From the NCBI GenBank assembly GCA_903858815.1, contig CAIOKE010000197.1, forward strand, positions 1-44,562: 44,562 nt of DNA. The letters are read 5' to 3'. Below the pieces are notes generated by a model, which worked only from the letters and a program-made list of their open reading frames with translations, searched no databases and had not been told where the DNA came from. Both the position numbers and the translations under genes were made by a program. Each line of letters opens with the position of its first letter. The stretch's first letter is position 1. Of this stretch, positions 19,447 to 29,116 are shown one piece after another. Origin of the DNA: an uncultured Planctomycetaceae bacterium. Its GTDB lineage: Bacteria > Planctomycetota > Planctomycetia > Planctomycetales > Planctomycetaceae.

Positions 19447-20571
19447 ATGTCAACGGGTGCAGTAAGAAACTTTCAGATCGACAAGCTGCTTGAGATGGTG
19501 GTGCGGGAGCGAGTGAGCGACCTGCACATCACCGTTGGGCAGCCGCCGGTGGTCCGTTCGGGCGGACGCATGGTCAAGCTTGAGACTCGCGAGCTGAGTG
19601 CGGACGACACCACCAACCTGATGAAAAGTATCTGTCCGGAACGGAATCAGCAGGAGCTGCAGGAGCGGGGCGGAACGGACTTCGGGTTTGCTTACGGCGA
19701 TAAAGCCAGATTCCGCGTCGCCGTCTTCAAGCAGCGCGGCATGATCGGAATGGTGCTGCGGCGGATTCCGAACGAGTTCCTGACATTTGAACAGCTGGGG
19801 TTGCCACCGGTCGTCCGCGACCTGATCCAGCGGCCTCGCGGTCTGTTCCTGGTCACCGGGCCGACAGGGTCCGGAAAAACCACCAGTCTGGCATCGATGA
19901 TCAACTGGATGAACCATAATATGGATCATCACATCATCACGCTTGAGGACCCGATTGAGTATTACCATCAGCATCATCATTCCACGATCAACCAGCGTGA
20001 GATTGGTGTTGACGTCCCGTCATTTCCGGAAGCGCTCAGACGTGCTCTGCGTATGGACCCCGACGTGATTCTGGTGGGGGAAATGCGAGACCTGGAAACG
20101 ATTTCTGCCGCCATCACGGCCGCGGAAACCGGACACGTGGTGTTTGGTACTCTGCACACCACAGGTGCTCAGGGTACCGTCGACCGTATCATCGACGTGT
20201 TCCCCACCAACCAGCAGGAACAGATCCGGACTCAGCTGGCCAACGCCATCATCGGAATTCTCAGTCAGGCCCTGCTGCCTCGCAAACCCAAGGGGCTGGT
20301 GGCAGCCTACGAGATGCTGGTGGTGACCCCCGCGATCGCCAACCTGATTCGTGAAGGCAAAACCTTCCGTATCAACAGCTCGATCCAGACCGGACGCAAG
20401 TTCGGCATGATCCTGCTGGATGACTCACTGTTCAACCTCTGGAAGAGCGGTATTTGTGACGAGAAGGACGTGCTGTTCAAGTCCAATAACCCCGGTGAAC
20501 TGCGAGCGCGAATTGAGCGTGCGAAACGCGGCGTGTTCGATGAAGAACCGGATGACGATGACGACGAATGA
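19447..20571 (+). CDS. pilT: PilT-like retraction ATPase
   Basis: Hexameric ATPase that in type IV pili depolymerises the pilus and drives twitching or retraction. The 374-residue length fits PilT (about 345-380). Seen: SDLHITVGQPPVVRSGGRM at the N-terminus, Walker A GPTGSGKT at residues 138-145, ITLEDPIEYYHQHHHSTINQ, the Walker B region DVILVGEMRDLETI, and HVVFGTLHTTGAQGTVDRII. PilT ends normally in a helical domain; here a very acidic EEPDDDDDE tail is added. The ATG at 19447 is preferred to the in-frame GTG at 19435, since AAGGTGA lies about 9 nt before it. It sits between two GspE/PilB-like genes, 46 bp after the first and 74 bp before the second. Confidence 0.92.
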   Translation: MSTGAVRNFQIDKLLEMVVRERVSDLHITVGQPPVVRSGGRMVKLETRELSADDTTNLMKSICPERNQQELQERGGTDFGFAYGDKARFRVAVFKQRGMIGMVLRRIPNEFLTFEQLGLPPVVRDLIQRPRGLFLVTGPTGSGKTTSLASMINWMNHNMDHHIITLEDPIEYYHQHHHSTINQREIGVDVPSFPEALRRALRMDPDVILVGEMRDLETISAAITAAETGHVVFGTLHTTGAQGTVDRIIDVFPTNQQEQIRTQLANAIIGILSQALLPRKPKGLVAAYEMLVVTPAIANLIREGKTFRINSSIQTGRKFGMILLDDSLFNLWKSGICDEKDVLFKSNNPGELRARIERAKRGVFDEEPDDDDDE

Positions 20572-20645
20572 TTGATTGCTGTCGCTCCGTTTCCCGACAG
20601 CAGTAAATGCTCCCCTGATTACTCATTCAGCCCGGTTGTTTCTCC

Positions 20646-22352
<1,707 letters not shown>

Positions 22353-22395
22353 TCCGGGATGATCTCGGGAGGGCGGGCAATTCCGCCGGTCTGAG

Positions 22396-22417
22396 CAATT
22401 TTGCTGCAGCAGAATTG
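22396..22417. repeat. Near-perfect 22-bp palindrome
   Basis: CAATTTTGCTGCAGCAGAAT plus TG reads the same on both strands except for one mismatched pair. It lies 44 bp after the second ATPase gene and 133 bp before the sigma-54-type promoter. It could be an activator site (enhancer-binding proteins often use such distant palindromes) or a 3' hairpin of the upstream transcript. No T-run follows. Confidence 0.5.
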
Positions 22418-22549
22418 AACACTCGATCTGGCGGGGCTGTGATCTTTCCGGCGATTTTCTGTACACTGCGAGTGGTGCTGGGTGTTGGGGTACGGGTTTT
22501 TGGTGTGAGTGAGTGGGTTAGGGTGCGGGGCTGACTGAACGGTCAGTTC

Positions 22550-22564
22550 TGGCACGCTGTTTGC
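22550..22564 (+). promoter_or_regulatory. Candidate sigma-54 (RpoN) promoter of the platform/pseudopilin operon
   Basis: TGGCAC-GCTGT-TTGC matches the -24/-12 consensus TGGCAC-N5-TTGC exactly, with the invariant GG and GC ten bases apart. The predicted start of transcription is near 22576, about 80 bp before the PilC/GspF start codon. A CTGAC/GTCAG inverted repeat lies just upstream (22531-22546). Type IV pilin genes are sigma-54 controlled in several bacteria, which supports the call; no transcript data are available here. Confidence 0.7.
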
Positions 22565-22654
22565 GGTTTAAGTCGTCTGCATTCGCCGCGGTTTCCGGGG
22601 AAACTGCATTGTGTGGCAGTCTGCAGACTACCGAGACGATCCGGAGAGGGCGGA

Positions 22655-23908
22655 ATGGCAACTTTTACTTACGAAGCAATGGACAAGTCCGGGCTGGAAG
22701 TCAAGGACACCATTGAAGCCTCATCTGAGGCTGAAGCCCAGACCCTGATCCGTGAGAAGGGCTTCTACGTCACGAAGATCAAGGAAAAGGAAAAGAAAAA
22801 GAAGGAAGCCAAGAAGGGGGCAGCTGCCAAGGGTGGTGGTGGGAAGAAGCCGGGCAAGGCGTTCACGATTGGTGGTGTGAAGCCCAAGATTCTTTGCACC
22901 TTTACTCGCCAGCTTTCCACGTTGCAGGACGCTGGTCTGCCGGTGTTGCGCAGTCTGCGAATTCTGGAAGGTCAAAGCCGTCCGGGCGCTTTGAAAAATG
23001 CGCTGATGGACGTGATTGAAGACATTGAAGGCGGTAATACGCTGTCTGAGGCCATGGCCAAGCAGCCCAAGGCCTTTGACAATCTGTACGTGAACATGGT
23101 GAAGGCGGGTGAGGCCGGCGGTGCCCTGGAAGTGATTCTGCAGCGTCTTGCGGAATTCAAGGAAAAGGCGCAGTCGCTGAAACGCAAGATCGTGGGTGCC
23201 ATGATTTACCCGGCAGCGGTCATTACCGTGGCCGTGGCCATTGTGTCATTCATCATGATCTGGATTATCCCGAAGTTCAAGGAAATCTTCCTTGGGTTCG
23301 GTGTCGAGCTGCCTGGTGTGACGGTCTTTCTGATTGATATCTCGGACTGGATGCTGAACTACTGGTACATGATGTTCATCACGCCTTTGGGCTTCTGGAT
23401 CTTTGTCAAGATTGTGAAGAAGAACAAAACGGGTGCGTACGTGATGGACTGGCTGGCCTTACGTATCCCGTTGATCGGGAAGATTCTGCACATCGGCACC
23501 ATTGCGCGCGTTACCAGAACTCTGGGCACACTGATTGCTTCGGGTGTCCCGATTCTTGAGGCCCTGCTGATTGCTCGAGACACCGCGGGGAATGCGGTCT
23601 TCGTGCGGGCGTTTGACAACATTTATTCGGCGATTCGTGAGGGCGAGACGATTTCGGTCCCGCTGAAGGAATCGCGGATTGTGGACGACATGGTTGTGAA
23701 CATGGTGGACGTCGGTGAAGAGACGGGTGCTTTGGATGACATGTTGTACAAGGTTGCGGACGTCTACGACGAAGAGGTGGAAGTGCGAGTTGAGGCGCTG
23801 GTAAGCCTGCTGGAACCGATCATGGTGGTTGTGCTCGGTTTGATCGTGGGTTTCATCGTGATTGCTCTGTTCATGCCGCTGATTAAGCTGCTGAACGACC
23901 TGTCATGA
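22655..23908 (+). CDS. PilC/GspF inner-membrane platform protein
   Basis: Polytopic inner-membrane protein that couples the assembly ATPases to pilin polymerisation. The protein has 417 residues, close to family length. The N-terminus FTYEAMDKSGLEVKDTIEA is typical. Two T2SSF domains follow: LCTFTRQLSTLQDAGLPVLR begins the first, ARVTRTLGTLIASGVPILEA the second. Three hydrophobic segments are visible (around PAAVITVAVAIVSFIMIWII, MFITPLGFWIFVKIV and IMVVVLGLIVGFIVIALFM). Between the small N-terminal domain and the first T2SSF domain is an unusual Lys-rich insert (KEKEKKKKEAKKGAAAKG plus a Gly/Lys run). The ATG at 22655, with GGAGAGGG upstream, is preferred to an earlier in-frame GTG at 22613. 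It probably heads the pseudopilin operon from the sigma-54-type promoter. Confidence 0.94.
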   Translation: MATFTYEAMDKSGLEVKDTIEASSEAEAQTLIREKGFYVTKIKEKEKKKKEAKKGAAAKGGGGKKPGKAFTIGGVKPKILCTFTRQLSTLQDAGLPVLRSLRILEGQSRPGALKNALMDVIEDIEGGNTLSEAMAKQPKAFDNLYVNMVKAGEAGGALEVILQRLAEFKEKAQSLKRKIVGAMIYPAAVITVAVAIVSFIMIWIIPKFKEIFLGFGVELPGVTVFLIDISDWMLNYWYMMFITPLGFWIFVKIVKKNKTGAYVMDWLALRIPLIGKILHIGTIARVTRTLGTLIASGVPILEALLIARDTAGNAVFVRAFDNIYSAIREGETISVPLKESRIVDDMVVNMVDVGEETGALDDMLYKVADVYDEEVEVRVEALVSLLEPIMVVVLGLIVGFIVIALFMPLIKLLNDLS

Positions 23909-23914
23909 TGCTCA

Positions 23915-24030
23915 GTAGCCCGAGCATTCGTGCTCGGGGGTGCTTTTGTAAGGTCATAGCTGTAGCCCGAGCATTCCTGCTCGGCAGTACTCTTGGTGAA
24001 ATGGTGTCCGGGCAGGAATGCCCGGGCTAC
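23915..24030. repeat. Dispersed hairpin repeat cluster, three units
   Basis: Three units of the GTAGCCCGAGCATTCC family. Units 1 (23915-23937, loop TTCG) and 2 (23962-23984, loop TTCC) have stem CCGAGCA/TGCTCGG. Unit 3 (24008-24030) is inverted, with stem CCGGGCA/TGCCCGG and loop GGAA. Compared with units 1 and 2, unit 3 replaces an A-T pair by G-C in the stem. The cluster starts 7 bp after the stop of the platform gene and could act as a transcript-stabilising or attenuating hairpin between it and the prepilin genes. Confidence 0.85.
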
Positions 24031-24152
24031 GGTTGAGTTGTGGAGGACGGGGCTACGGTTGGGTGGTGGAGGACGGGGCTACGGTTGGGTGGTGGAGGAC
24101 GGGGCTACGGTTGAGTTGTGGTGGACGGGGCTACGGTTGAGTGGTGTTGGAG
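24024..24152 (+). repeat. 26-bp tandem repeat, about five copies
   Basis: Units begin at 24024, 24050, 24076, 24102 and 24128 (the last partial and diverged), each starting GGGCTACGGTTG and ending GTGG(A/T)GGACG. Units 2 and 3 are identical. The first unit starts inside the right end of the inverted hairpin at 24008-24030, so the array seems to have grown from that repeat. It ends about 25 bp before the next start codon. Confidence 0.9.
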
Positions 24153-24176
24153 TAGTGAGTTTGTGAGGGGACAGTG

Positions 24177-25124
24177 ATGCGAAAACGGACTTCGATGACA
24201 ATACCGGCGAGTTGTGCGGCACCTGTGGGTGGCGGTTCGTCACGGCGTGGCTTTTCGCTGATCGAACTGCTGGTCGTGATCGTGATCATCGGGATTCTGA
24301 TTGCATTGATCCTGCCGGCGATTGCCGGGGTGCGAGCACGTGCTCGCGTTGCTCAGGTGACCAGCGAGATTACTCAGCTGGACAACGCCATCGCCAAGTT
24401 CAAATCGGTCTACAATGTCGACCCGCCCAGCAGTCTGTATATCCCGCCTGCCGGTGACGCTTCGAAGTGGCCGGCCGCTGATCGCTCGAAAGTCCGCGCC
24501 ATCTGGCCACAGTTCAATTTTGACACGAACGGTGGGCTGGCAATCGCTCTGCCCAACAATCAATTCATTACAGGTGGAATCCACTTGAGCGGTGCGGAGT
24601 GCCTTGTCTTCTTCCTGGGTGGAATCCCGGATTTGAGGGATGCTGTTCCGGTACCCCGTGGCTTCTCGAAGGATCCTACGAAGCCATGGCAAATCAACGG
24701 CACCAATCGCGAAGGCCCGTTCTTCGAGTTTTCCAACGAGCGATTGACAGACGTTGATAAGGACAGCCTTTTGGAATACATGGATGCTCTGCCCGGTCAG
24801 ACGGTTCCCTACCTGTACCTGTCCAGTCAGGGGCGGAACTACAAACGCACGAATGCCGCAGGCACGGGTCTGGCAGCTCAGGACGACTTCGACGTCTTTG
24901 GTGGGCCTTCCAATCCAAAGGATCTGCAGTCGGTGTATCTGAAAACGGCAACGCCACCGCAGGCGCACCGCAACGACGGCTACCAGATCATTTCTCCGGG
25001 CAACGATGGCCTGTATGGCAGCGGTGGTGTGTTTAAGGATGGTGAGACATTGAAGAACGATGCCAACCGAGCGGCGGAAGTTGACAACATCACCAACTTC
25101 TCAGGTGGTCAGCTGGCTCCGTGA
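24177..25124 (+). CDS. GspG-like prepilin / pseudopilin
   Basis: Prepilin-type protein of 315 residues. The leader ends in SSRRG25, followed by F26-S-L-I-E30 (the conserved Glu at mature +5) and the hydrophobic helix LLVVIVIIGILIALILPAIA; a prepilin peptidase should cut after G25. The globular part holds D192-V-D194-K-D196 followed by LLEYMD203, a 12-residue loop of calcium-binding type also seen in the next gene, and a C-terminal GYQIISPGNDGLYGSGG segment resembling the end of GspG-type pseudopilins. It is much longer than ordinary GspG (about 140 residues). GAGGGGA precedes the ATG at 24177; an in-frame GTG at 24174 is less likely. It is first in a run of prepilin genes. Confidence 0.9.
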   Translation: MRKRTSMTIPASCAAPVGGGSSRRGFSLIELLVVIVIIGILIALILPAIAGVRARARVAQVTSEITQLDNAIAKFKSVYNVDPPSSLYIPPAGDASKWPAADRSKVRAIWPQFNFDTNGGLAIALPNNQFITGGIHLSGAECLVFFLGGIPDLRDAVPVPRGFSKDPTKPWQINGTNREGPFFEFSNERLTDVDKDSLLEYMDALPGQTVPYLYLSSQGRNYKRTNAAGTGLAAQDDFDVFGGPSNPKDLQSVYLKTATPPQAHRNDGYQIISPGNDGLYGSGGVFKDGETLKNDANRAAEVDNITNFSGGQLAP

Positions 25125-25182
25125 TCGCGTTGATTCCTGTGTGGTTGGGTGTCGGTTCTTTTTCCGGATACCGGTGTTCAGT

Positions 25183-26376
25183 ATGACATCTTTTCGGACA
25201 ACCAGAACAGTTCGGTCGGGCTTCACCATGGTGGAGCTGTTGATCGTGATCGGGATTATTGCGATCCTGATGAGCCTGACATTTTCGGTGATGTACAATC
25301 TGGCGGCGCAGGCGGAATCGGAGGCGACTGCCACCACGATCCGCAAGATTGATGCGATTCTGCAGCAGCGGATAGAGGCCTTCAACCGGGCGTTCAAGGG
25401 GAATCGAGCTGAGGCTGCTGCCAGCATCGTGCAGGTGAAACTGGCGCAACAGAACATCTTTGGTGTCCGCGATGAAGTGATTGAGATTCTGGCGAAGAAG
25501 CGTTCGTTCCGTTTTGAGTTTCCGCAGCGGATGGCTGAGCGTTATGTGGAAGAGCATGCTTCCACTTCGTCACTGGTGCCCGGGATGGCCGACAGTGTCT
25601 TCAAGGCGATTGCGGCCCCGTATGCTCGTGATCAGCTGATCGCAGAAGGCAATCCGACGCCGACGGACGCTGCGGTGCTCAGCCGAGTGACCAGTAACTG
25701 GGCAAAGCACAGGGACTCGACGGAAAGCGCCGAGCTGCTGTACTTTGCTCTGACAGCTGCAACATCCTATGGTGTGGGCGCGGCGGATAACGATCGCTTC
25801 ACTGAGCGTGAAGTGGCAGATACGGATGAGGACGGACTGCCGGAGTTTATTGATGCCTGGGGCCAGCCGCTGCGATTCTATCGCTGGCCGACTCGGCTCA
25901 TCGACATGAATCCCCCGTCGCCATTTCAGCCTGATCTGATGGATACTTTGGATGCGACTGACGTTCGCGGTATCGGTGGTCTGGAGCGTGAAACGGCCGG
26001 GCTGCTGATTCGCGGCCTGTCGCCACCACCGCTGCCTTTGCCCAATGGTGTGCTGCCTCGGGATCTGCTGTTGACTGATCCGGATGATCCGGTCGGACGA
26101 TTGTACAGTGAACTGGAACGGCTGAACGGTGCCAACGGCAAACCCCAGCTGGCTCTGGAATTCAATGAGACGAAGTACCACACGCCGGACACGTATCATA
26201 CTCCGCTGATTGTTTCAGCCGGTGCTGACGAAGACCTTGGGTTGCTGGAACCGACGGACGACGCCAATGGAAATTTCGGCAACCTGGCCCAGTTGAAAAG
26301 CACTCCGAATTCCGTGCGGGATTCCTTCACGGACAATATCACCAATCGCAACCGTTCTGCAGGAGCTCGCCGATGA
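25183..26376 (+). CDS. Prepilin-like pseudopilin with DxDxDG loop
   Basis: A 397-residue prepilin-type protein. Leader RTVRSG13, then F14-T-M-V-E18 and the hydrophobic helix LLIVIGIIAILMSLTFSVMY. The globular domain holds D213-T-D215-E-D217-G-LPEFID224, a 12-residue loop that lines up with DVDKDSLLEYMD in the preceding gene, followed by AWGQPLRFYRWPTRLID. Near the end, TPLIVSAGADEDLG recalls the SAG-x-DG end of GspG-like proteins. It is probably a minor or second pseudopilin related to GspG. The ATG at 25183 is chosen because it gives a short basic leader; the frame stays open 41 codons upstream, overlapping the previous gene. The Shine-Dalgarno is weak. The stop overlaps the next start as ATGA. 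Confidence 0.88.
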   Translation: MTSFRTTRTVRSGFTMVELLIVIGIIAILMSLTFSVMYNLAAQAESEATATTIRKIDAILQQRIEAFNRAFKGNRAEAAASIVQVKLAQQNIFGVRDEVIEILAKKRSFRFEFPQRMAERYVEEHASTSSLVPGMADSVFKAIAAPYARDQLIAEGNPTPTDAAVLSRVTSNWAKHRDSTESAELLYFALTAATSYGVGAADNDRFTEREVADTDEDGLPEFIDAWGQPLRFYRWPTRLIDMNPPSPFQPDLMDTLDATDVRGIGGLERETAGLLIRGLSPPPLPLPNGVLPRDLLLTDPDDPVGRLYSELERLNGANGKPQLALEFNETKYHTPDTYHTPLIVSAGADEDLGLLEPTDDANGNFGNLAQLKSTPNSVRDSFTDNITNRNRSAGARR

Positions 26377-27623
26377 AACGCGTTCAGCTGCTGCAGAGAT
26401 CGTTTCTGCGTGCCGGTTATACGCTCGTGGAAATCCTGATTGTGGTCGGGATTCTTGTCGTGCTGCTGACCATGACCCTGATGACCGTCCGCTTTACTCG
26501 TGACGGCGACCGGGTGACTGCTGCGGCTGGTCAGATCCAGTCATTCCTTGCCGGAGCGCGAGACCGGGCGATCTACGCGAGGGCACCTCGGGGAGTCCGA
26601 CTGTTTCTGGACACCAAAAACCCGCGGACTGTGTCATCGATGGTCTACATCGATCCGTCCGAATCGTGGAATGATGGTGTGATTCAGCTGCGGCGCTGGG
26701 ATCCTGAGCTGGACGGGGCCACCAACACCGGTGGCGGGCCCGTGGATATCAATCAGGATGGTTCGCCCGATGACCCAAAGAGTGTCTGGATGGTGGTGGG
26801 TGAGGGAACAGCGTGGTGGGAACTGAAACGCCGTGGCCTGCTGTTTGATGGTATGCGGATTCGCATTCCGAGGGGGCCGGGTGGCAGCTGGTATCCGATC
26901 AATACGCGTCTGATTGATCTCACCAGTCCGCCTCCGACAACTCAGATCCTTGTGCTGGGTATTCCTTACCGAGATCCCGGAAATACTCCGGCCGAACGTT
27001 CGCAGGCATTTGAGTCTGGTGGTCCGGAGGATTATGAGATTCTGCTGGCACCTCGGATTCTGCCTGGTGAGCCTGCCGCTCTGCCGGAGGGCACTGTGAT
27101 TGATCTGGATGGTTCGCGGATTCCGGACAGCTGGCGGCCATCATCCACATTGACGGGCGGTGGCACCGGGAATGCTCTGTATTCTCAGTACATCGACATA
27201 GTGTATTCGCCACGCGGCAGTCTGGTGGGTGATGCAGCCTCGGGTGGGGTACTGCATTTGTACGTCTGCGACCGCGAGGACTCGGTGCTGTTGAAGGAAG
27301 AGTACCTGAAGTCACTGAATTCCGATCCGGCGGTGGCATTGAATGCATTCAATGCCAGTCTGCAGACAGCGAACGGGGGCCTGAAGTTTCTGCCGTCGGA
27401 CGCGATCGATCCAGGGGCGGTGGCGTGGGCAGCTGCGCTCGGTACTCCTGGTGAACCCTATAACGTACGTGATCGCCGAGTGGTCACGATTTCCGGTCAG
27501 ACGGGGGCCGTATCCATTCATCTGGTGAATGCTGCCGACGGCGATTCCTCGGGAAGTAATCCGCCGGATGGGTTTGCGGATGATCCGTACTTTTATGCGG
27601 AAACGGGGGAGACTGCGAAGTGA
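26373..27623 (+). CDS. GspH-like minor pseudopilin
   Basis: Prepilin-type protein of 416 residues. Leader FLRAG15, then Y16-T-L-V-E20 and hydrophobic helix ILIVVGILVVLLTMTLMTV. A GspH-like region follows, with QIQSFLAGARDRAIYARAPRGVRLFLD, the helix-plus-strand pattern of GspH pseudopilins. D125-I-N127-Q-D129-G is a calcium-loop-like motif. The remaining about 250 residues are not recognised. The start overlaps the previous stop by 4 bp (ATGA) with AGGAG upstream, and the stop overlaps the next start (GTGA), so translation is probably coupled. Confidence 0.87.
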   Translation: MKRVQLLQRSFLRAGYTLVEILIVVGILVVLLTMTLMTVRFTRDGDRVTAAAGQIQSFLAGARDRAIYARAPRGVRLFLDTKNPRTVSSMVYIDPSESWNDGVIQLRRWDPELDGATNTGGGPVDINQDGSPDDPKSVWMVVGEGTAWWELKRRGLLFDGMRIRIPRGPGGSWYPINTRLIDLTSPPPTTQILVLGIPYRDPGNTPAERSQAFESGGPEDYEILLAPRILPGEPAALPEGTVIDLDGSRIPDSWRPSSTLTGGGTGNALYSQYIDIVYSPRGSLVGDAASGGVLHLYVCDREDSVLLKEEYLKSLNSDPAVALNAFNASLQTANGGLKFLPSDAIDPGAVAWAAALGTPGEPYNVRDRRVVTISGQTGAVSIHLVNAADGDSSGSNPPDGFADDPYFYAETGETAK

Positions 27624-29116
27624 AGCGTCTCACGCGTAATCAAGCCGGTGTTCTTCCACAGTGCGGTTGGGGCGTGGCTGCCCCGGCGTGGCCTGCGGGT
27701 GTCACGCTGACCGAAGTTCTGATGTCTCTGATGATTATGAGCATTGGAATTTCCTCAGTGATGGTGTTGTTCCCGATTTCTGTGCTCCGCAGTACTCAGT
27801 CCACGCAGCTCACCAATGCCGCCATTCTGAAGTACAACGCAGAGGCTCAGATTCGCCAGAATCAGCGTCTGGTGTTTGATCCGGATGGTAACTATGACCT
27901 GTCTATGACTGTGCCTTTGCGTCAGAAAGCGCTGGCCGATCATTTTCTGTCGTCGGGTATGCGGAATTACATTGTGGATCCGTTTGGTTACCACGGGTTG
28001 TTCGGGATGGACAGCACTGGTGACGGGACGGTGGACGCCAGTGACGATCTGGTGGCTCGCGGTTTTGGTAACGACGGCAGTGCTCCCGGGTTTCTGAACG
28101 CGGCGGGTGCTCGCGTCATTCTGCGACGCTATGACGGCGGAATTCTGTCGAAGTTCTTTGGCGTCAGTGGCGACACGGTCGCCTCCGCCGGGCTCACTGC
28201 GGATCAGCTGGCTTCTTTGCAGTATCTGTCTGCAAAGCTGTCTCGACTTGGTGACGGTCGTACGATTCAGCTGGACAGCAGCGCGGTTGAGCTGCTGTAT
28301 ACCAGTGTCAACAACGTCAGTTATCCGGTGGGGGTGAAGCTGGTGGATTCGGTGCTGCCGGACGATCTGGTGGCGATTCCGACCGCCGCTACCACTCGTC
28401 CGGGTGGTCTGATACCGGACCCTGAAATCGCGGAGATCACTTTGTTTTCAGCGGATGGGCGGTTCAGTCAGACGTTTCCGTTGACAAGTATTGATGCGGC
28501 CAGTCTGAAGTGTTTCTGGTCTGAGTATGACGATGCCGGGAATGTCGTGGACTACAACGGCAATGGTTTCAACGACATTCGTGGTTTACCGGCGGAATTT
28601 CTCAGTACGGTCGGTCGAGTGATTCTGCGAACGGTGCGGACGTCAGACTTTTCCTGGTTGTTGACAGTGCGTCGCAGCAGCGACGGGCAGGCGCGTGGGG
28701 TGGACGTCGTCATTCGTTATCACACGGGAATCAAGCCGCTGGATGAGCGAATTTTCCCGGCCACATTTCAGGCTGGTCTTGCGATTGTGGGTGTGAACGA
28801 CGCAGCGGACGGCACAGAGCCTGTTTTGAAGCGCGGTGCCTATGTGTTTGACGCCCTGAATGCTCGCTGGTACCGCATCACCAACCATGAAACGCGACCA
28901 TCATCTGGTCTGATTCCGACCAGTGAGTCGGGTTTCTGGGGAGCGTACAAATATCGTCTGACACTGGAGTCTGAGGTGGTCGCGGGTGCCGGATCGTTTC
29001 CGACGGGATCTGCGTCGGCTGTGTATTCCGGGGCTGTGTTTCTTCCTGGCGTGGTGGATGTGTATCCGATGGGATCACTGAATCTGCCGGCGACTCTGCA
29101 GGCAGGGGAGAACTGA
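27620..29116 (+). CDS. GspI/PilV-like minor pseudopilin
   Basis: Prepilin-type protein of 498 residues with an unusually long leader of 27 residues ending PAWPAG27, then V28-T-L-T-E32 and VLMSLMIMSIGISSVMVLFP, which resembles the GspI/PilV N-terminus (TLxEVLMSLxI). Calcium-loop-like motifs are D131-S-T-G-D135-G-x5-D142 and D311-Y-N313-G-N315-G. The start is a GTG overlapping the previous stop by 4 bp (GTGA), with GGGGGAGA about 9 nt upstream. The first residues, MKRLTRNQAG, make a normal basic leader start. The stop and the next ATG overlap by one base (TGATG). Confidence 0.86.
   Translation: MKRLTRNQAGVLPQCGWGVAAPAWPAGVTLTEVLMSLMIMSIGISSVMVLFPISVLRSTQSTQLTNAAILKYNAEAQIRQNQRLVFDPDGNYDLSMTVPLRQKALADHFLSSGMRNYIVDPFGYHGLFGMDSTGDGTVDASDDLVARGFGNDGSAPGFLNAAGARVILRRYDGGILSKFFGVSGDTVASAGLTADQLASLQYLSAKLSRLGDGRTIQLDSSAVELLYTSVNNVSYPVGVKLVDSVLPDDLVAIPTAATTRPGGLIPDPEIAEITLFSADGRFSQTFPLTSIDAASLKCFWSEYDDAGNVVDYNGNGFNDIRGLPAEFLSTVGRVILRTVRTSDFSWLLTVRRSSDGQARGVDVVIRYHTGIKPLDERIFPATFQAGLAIVGVNDAADGTEPVLKRGAYVFDALNARWYRITNHETRPSSGLIPTSESGFWGAYKYRLTLESEVVAGAGSFPTGSASAVYSGAVFLPGVVDVYPMGSLNLPATLQAGEN

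Noticed and set aside
24024-24152. Tandem array as a possible CRISPR
   Set aside because: Units are directly adjacent with no unique spacers between them, so it is a simple tandem repeat.
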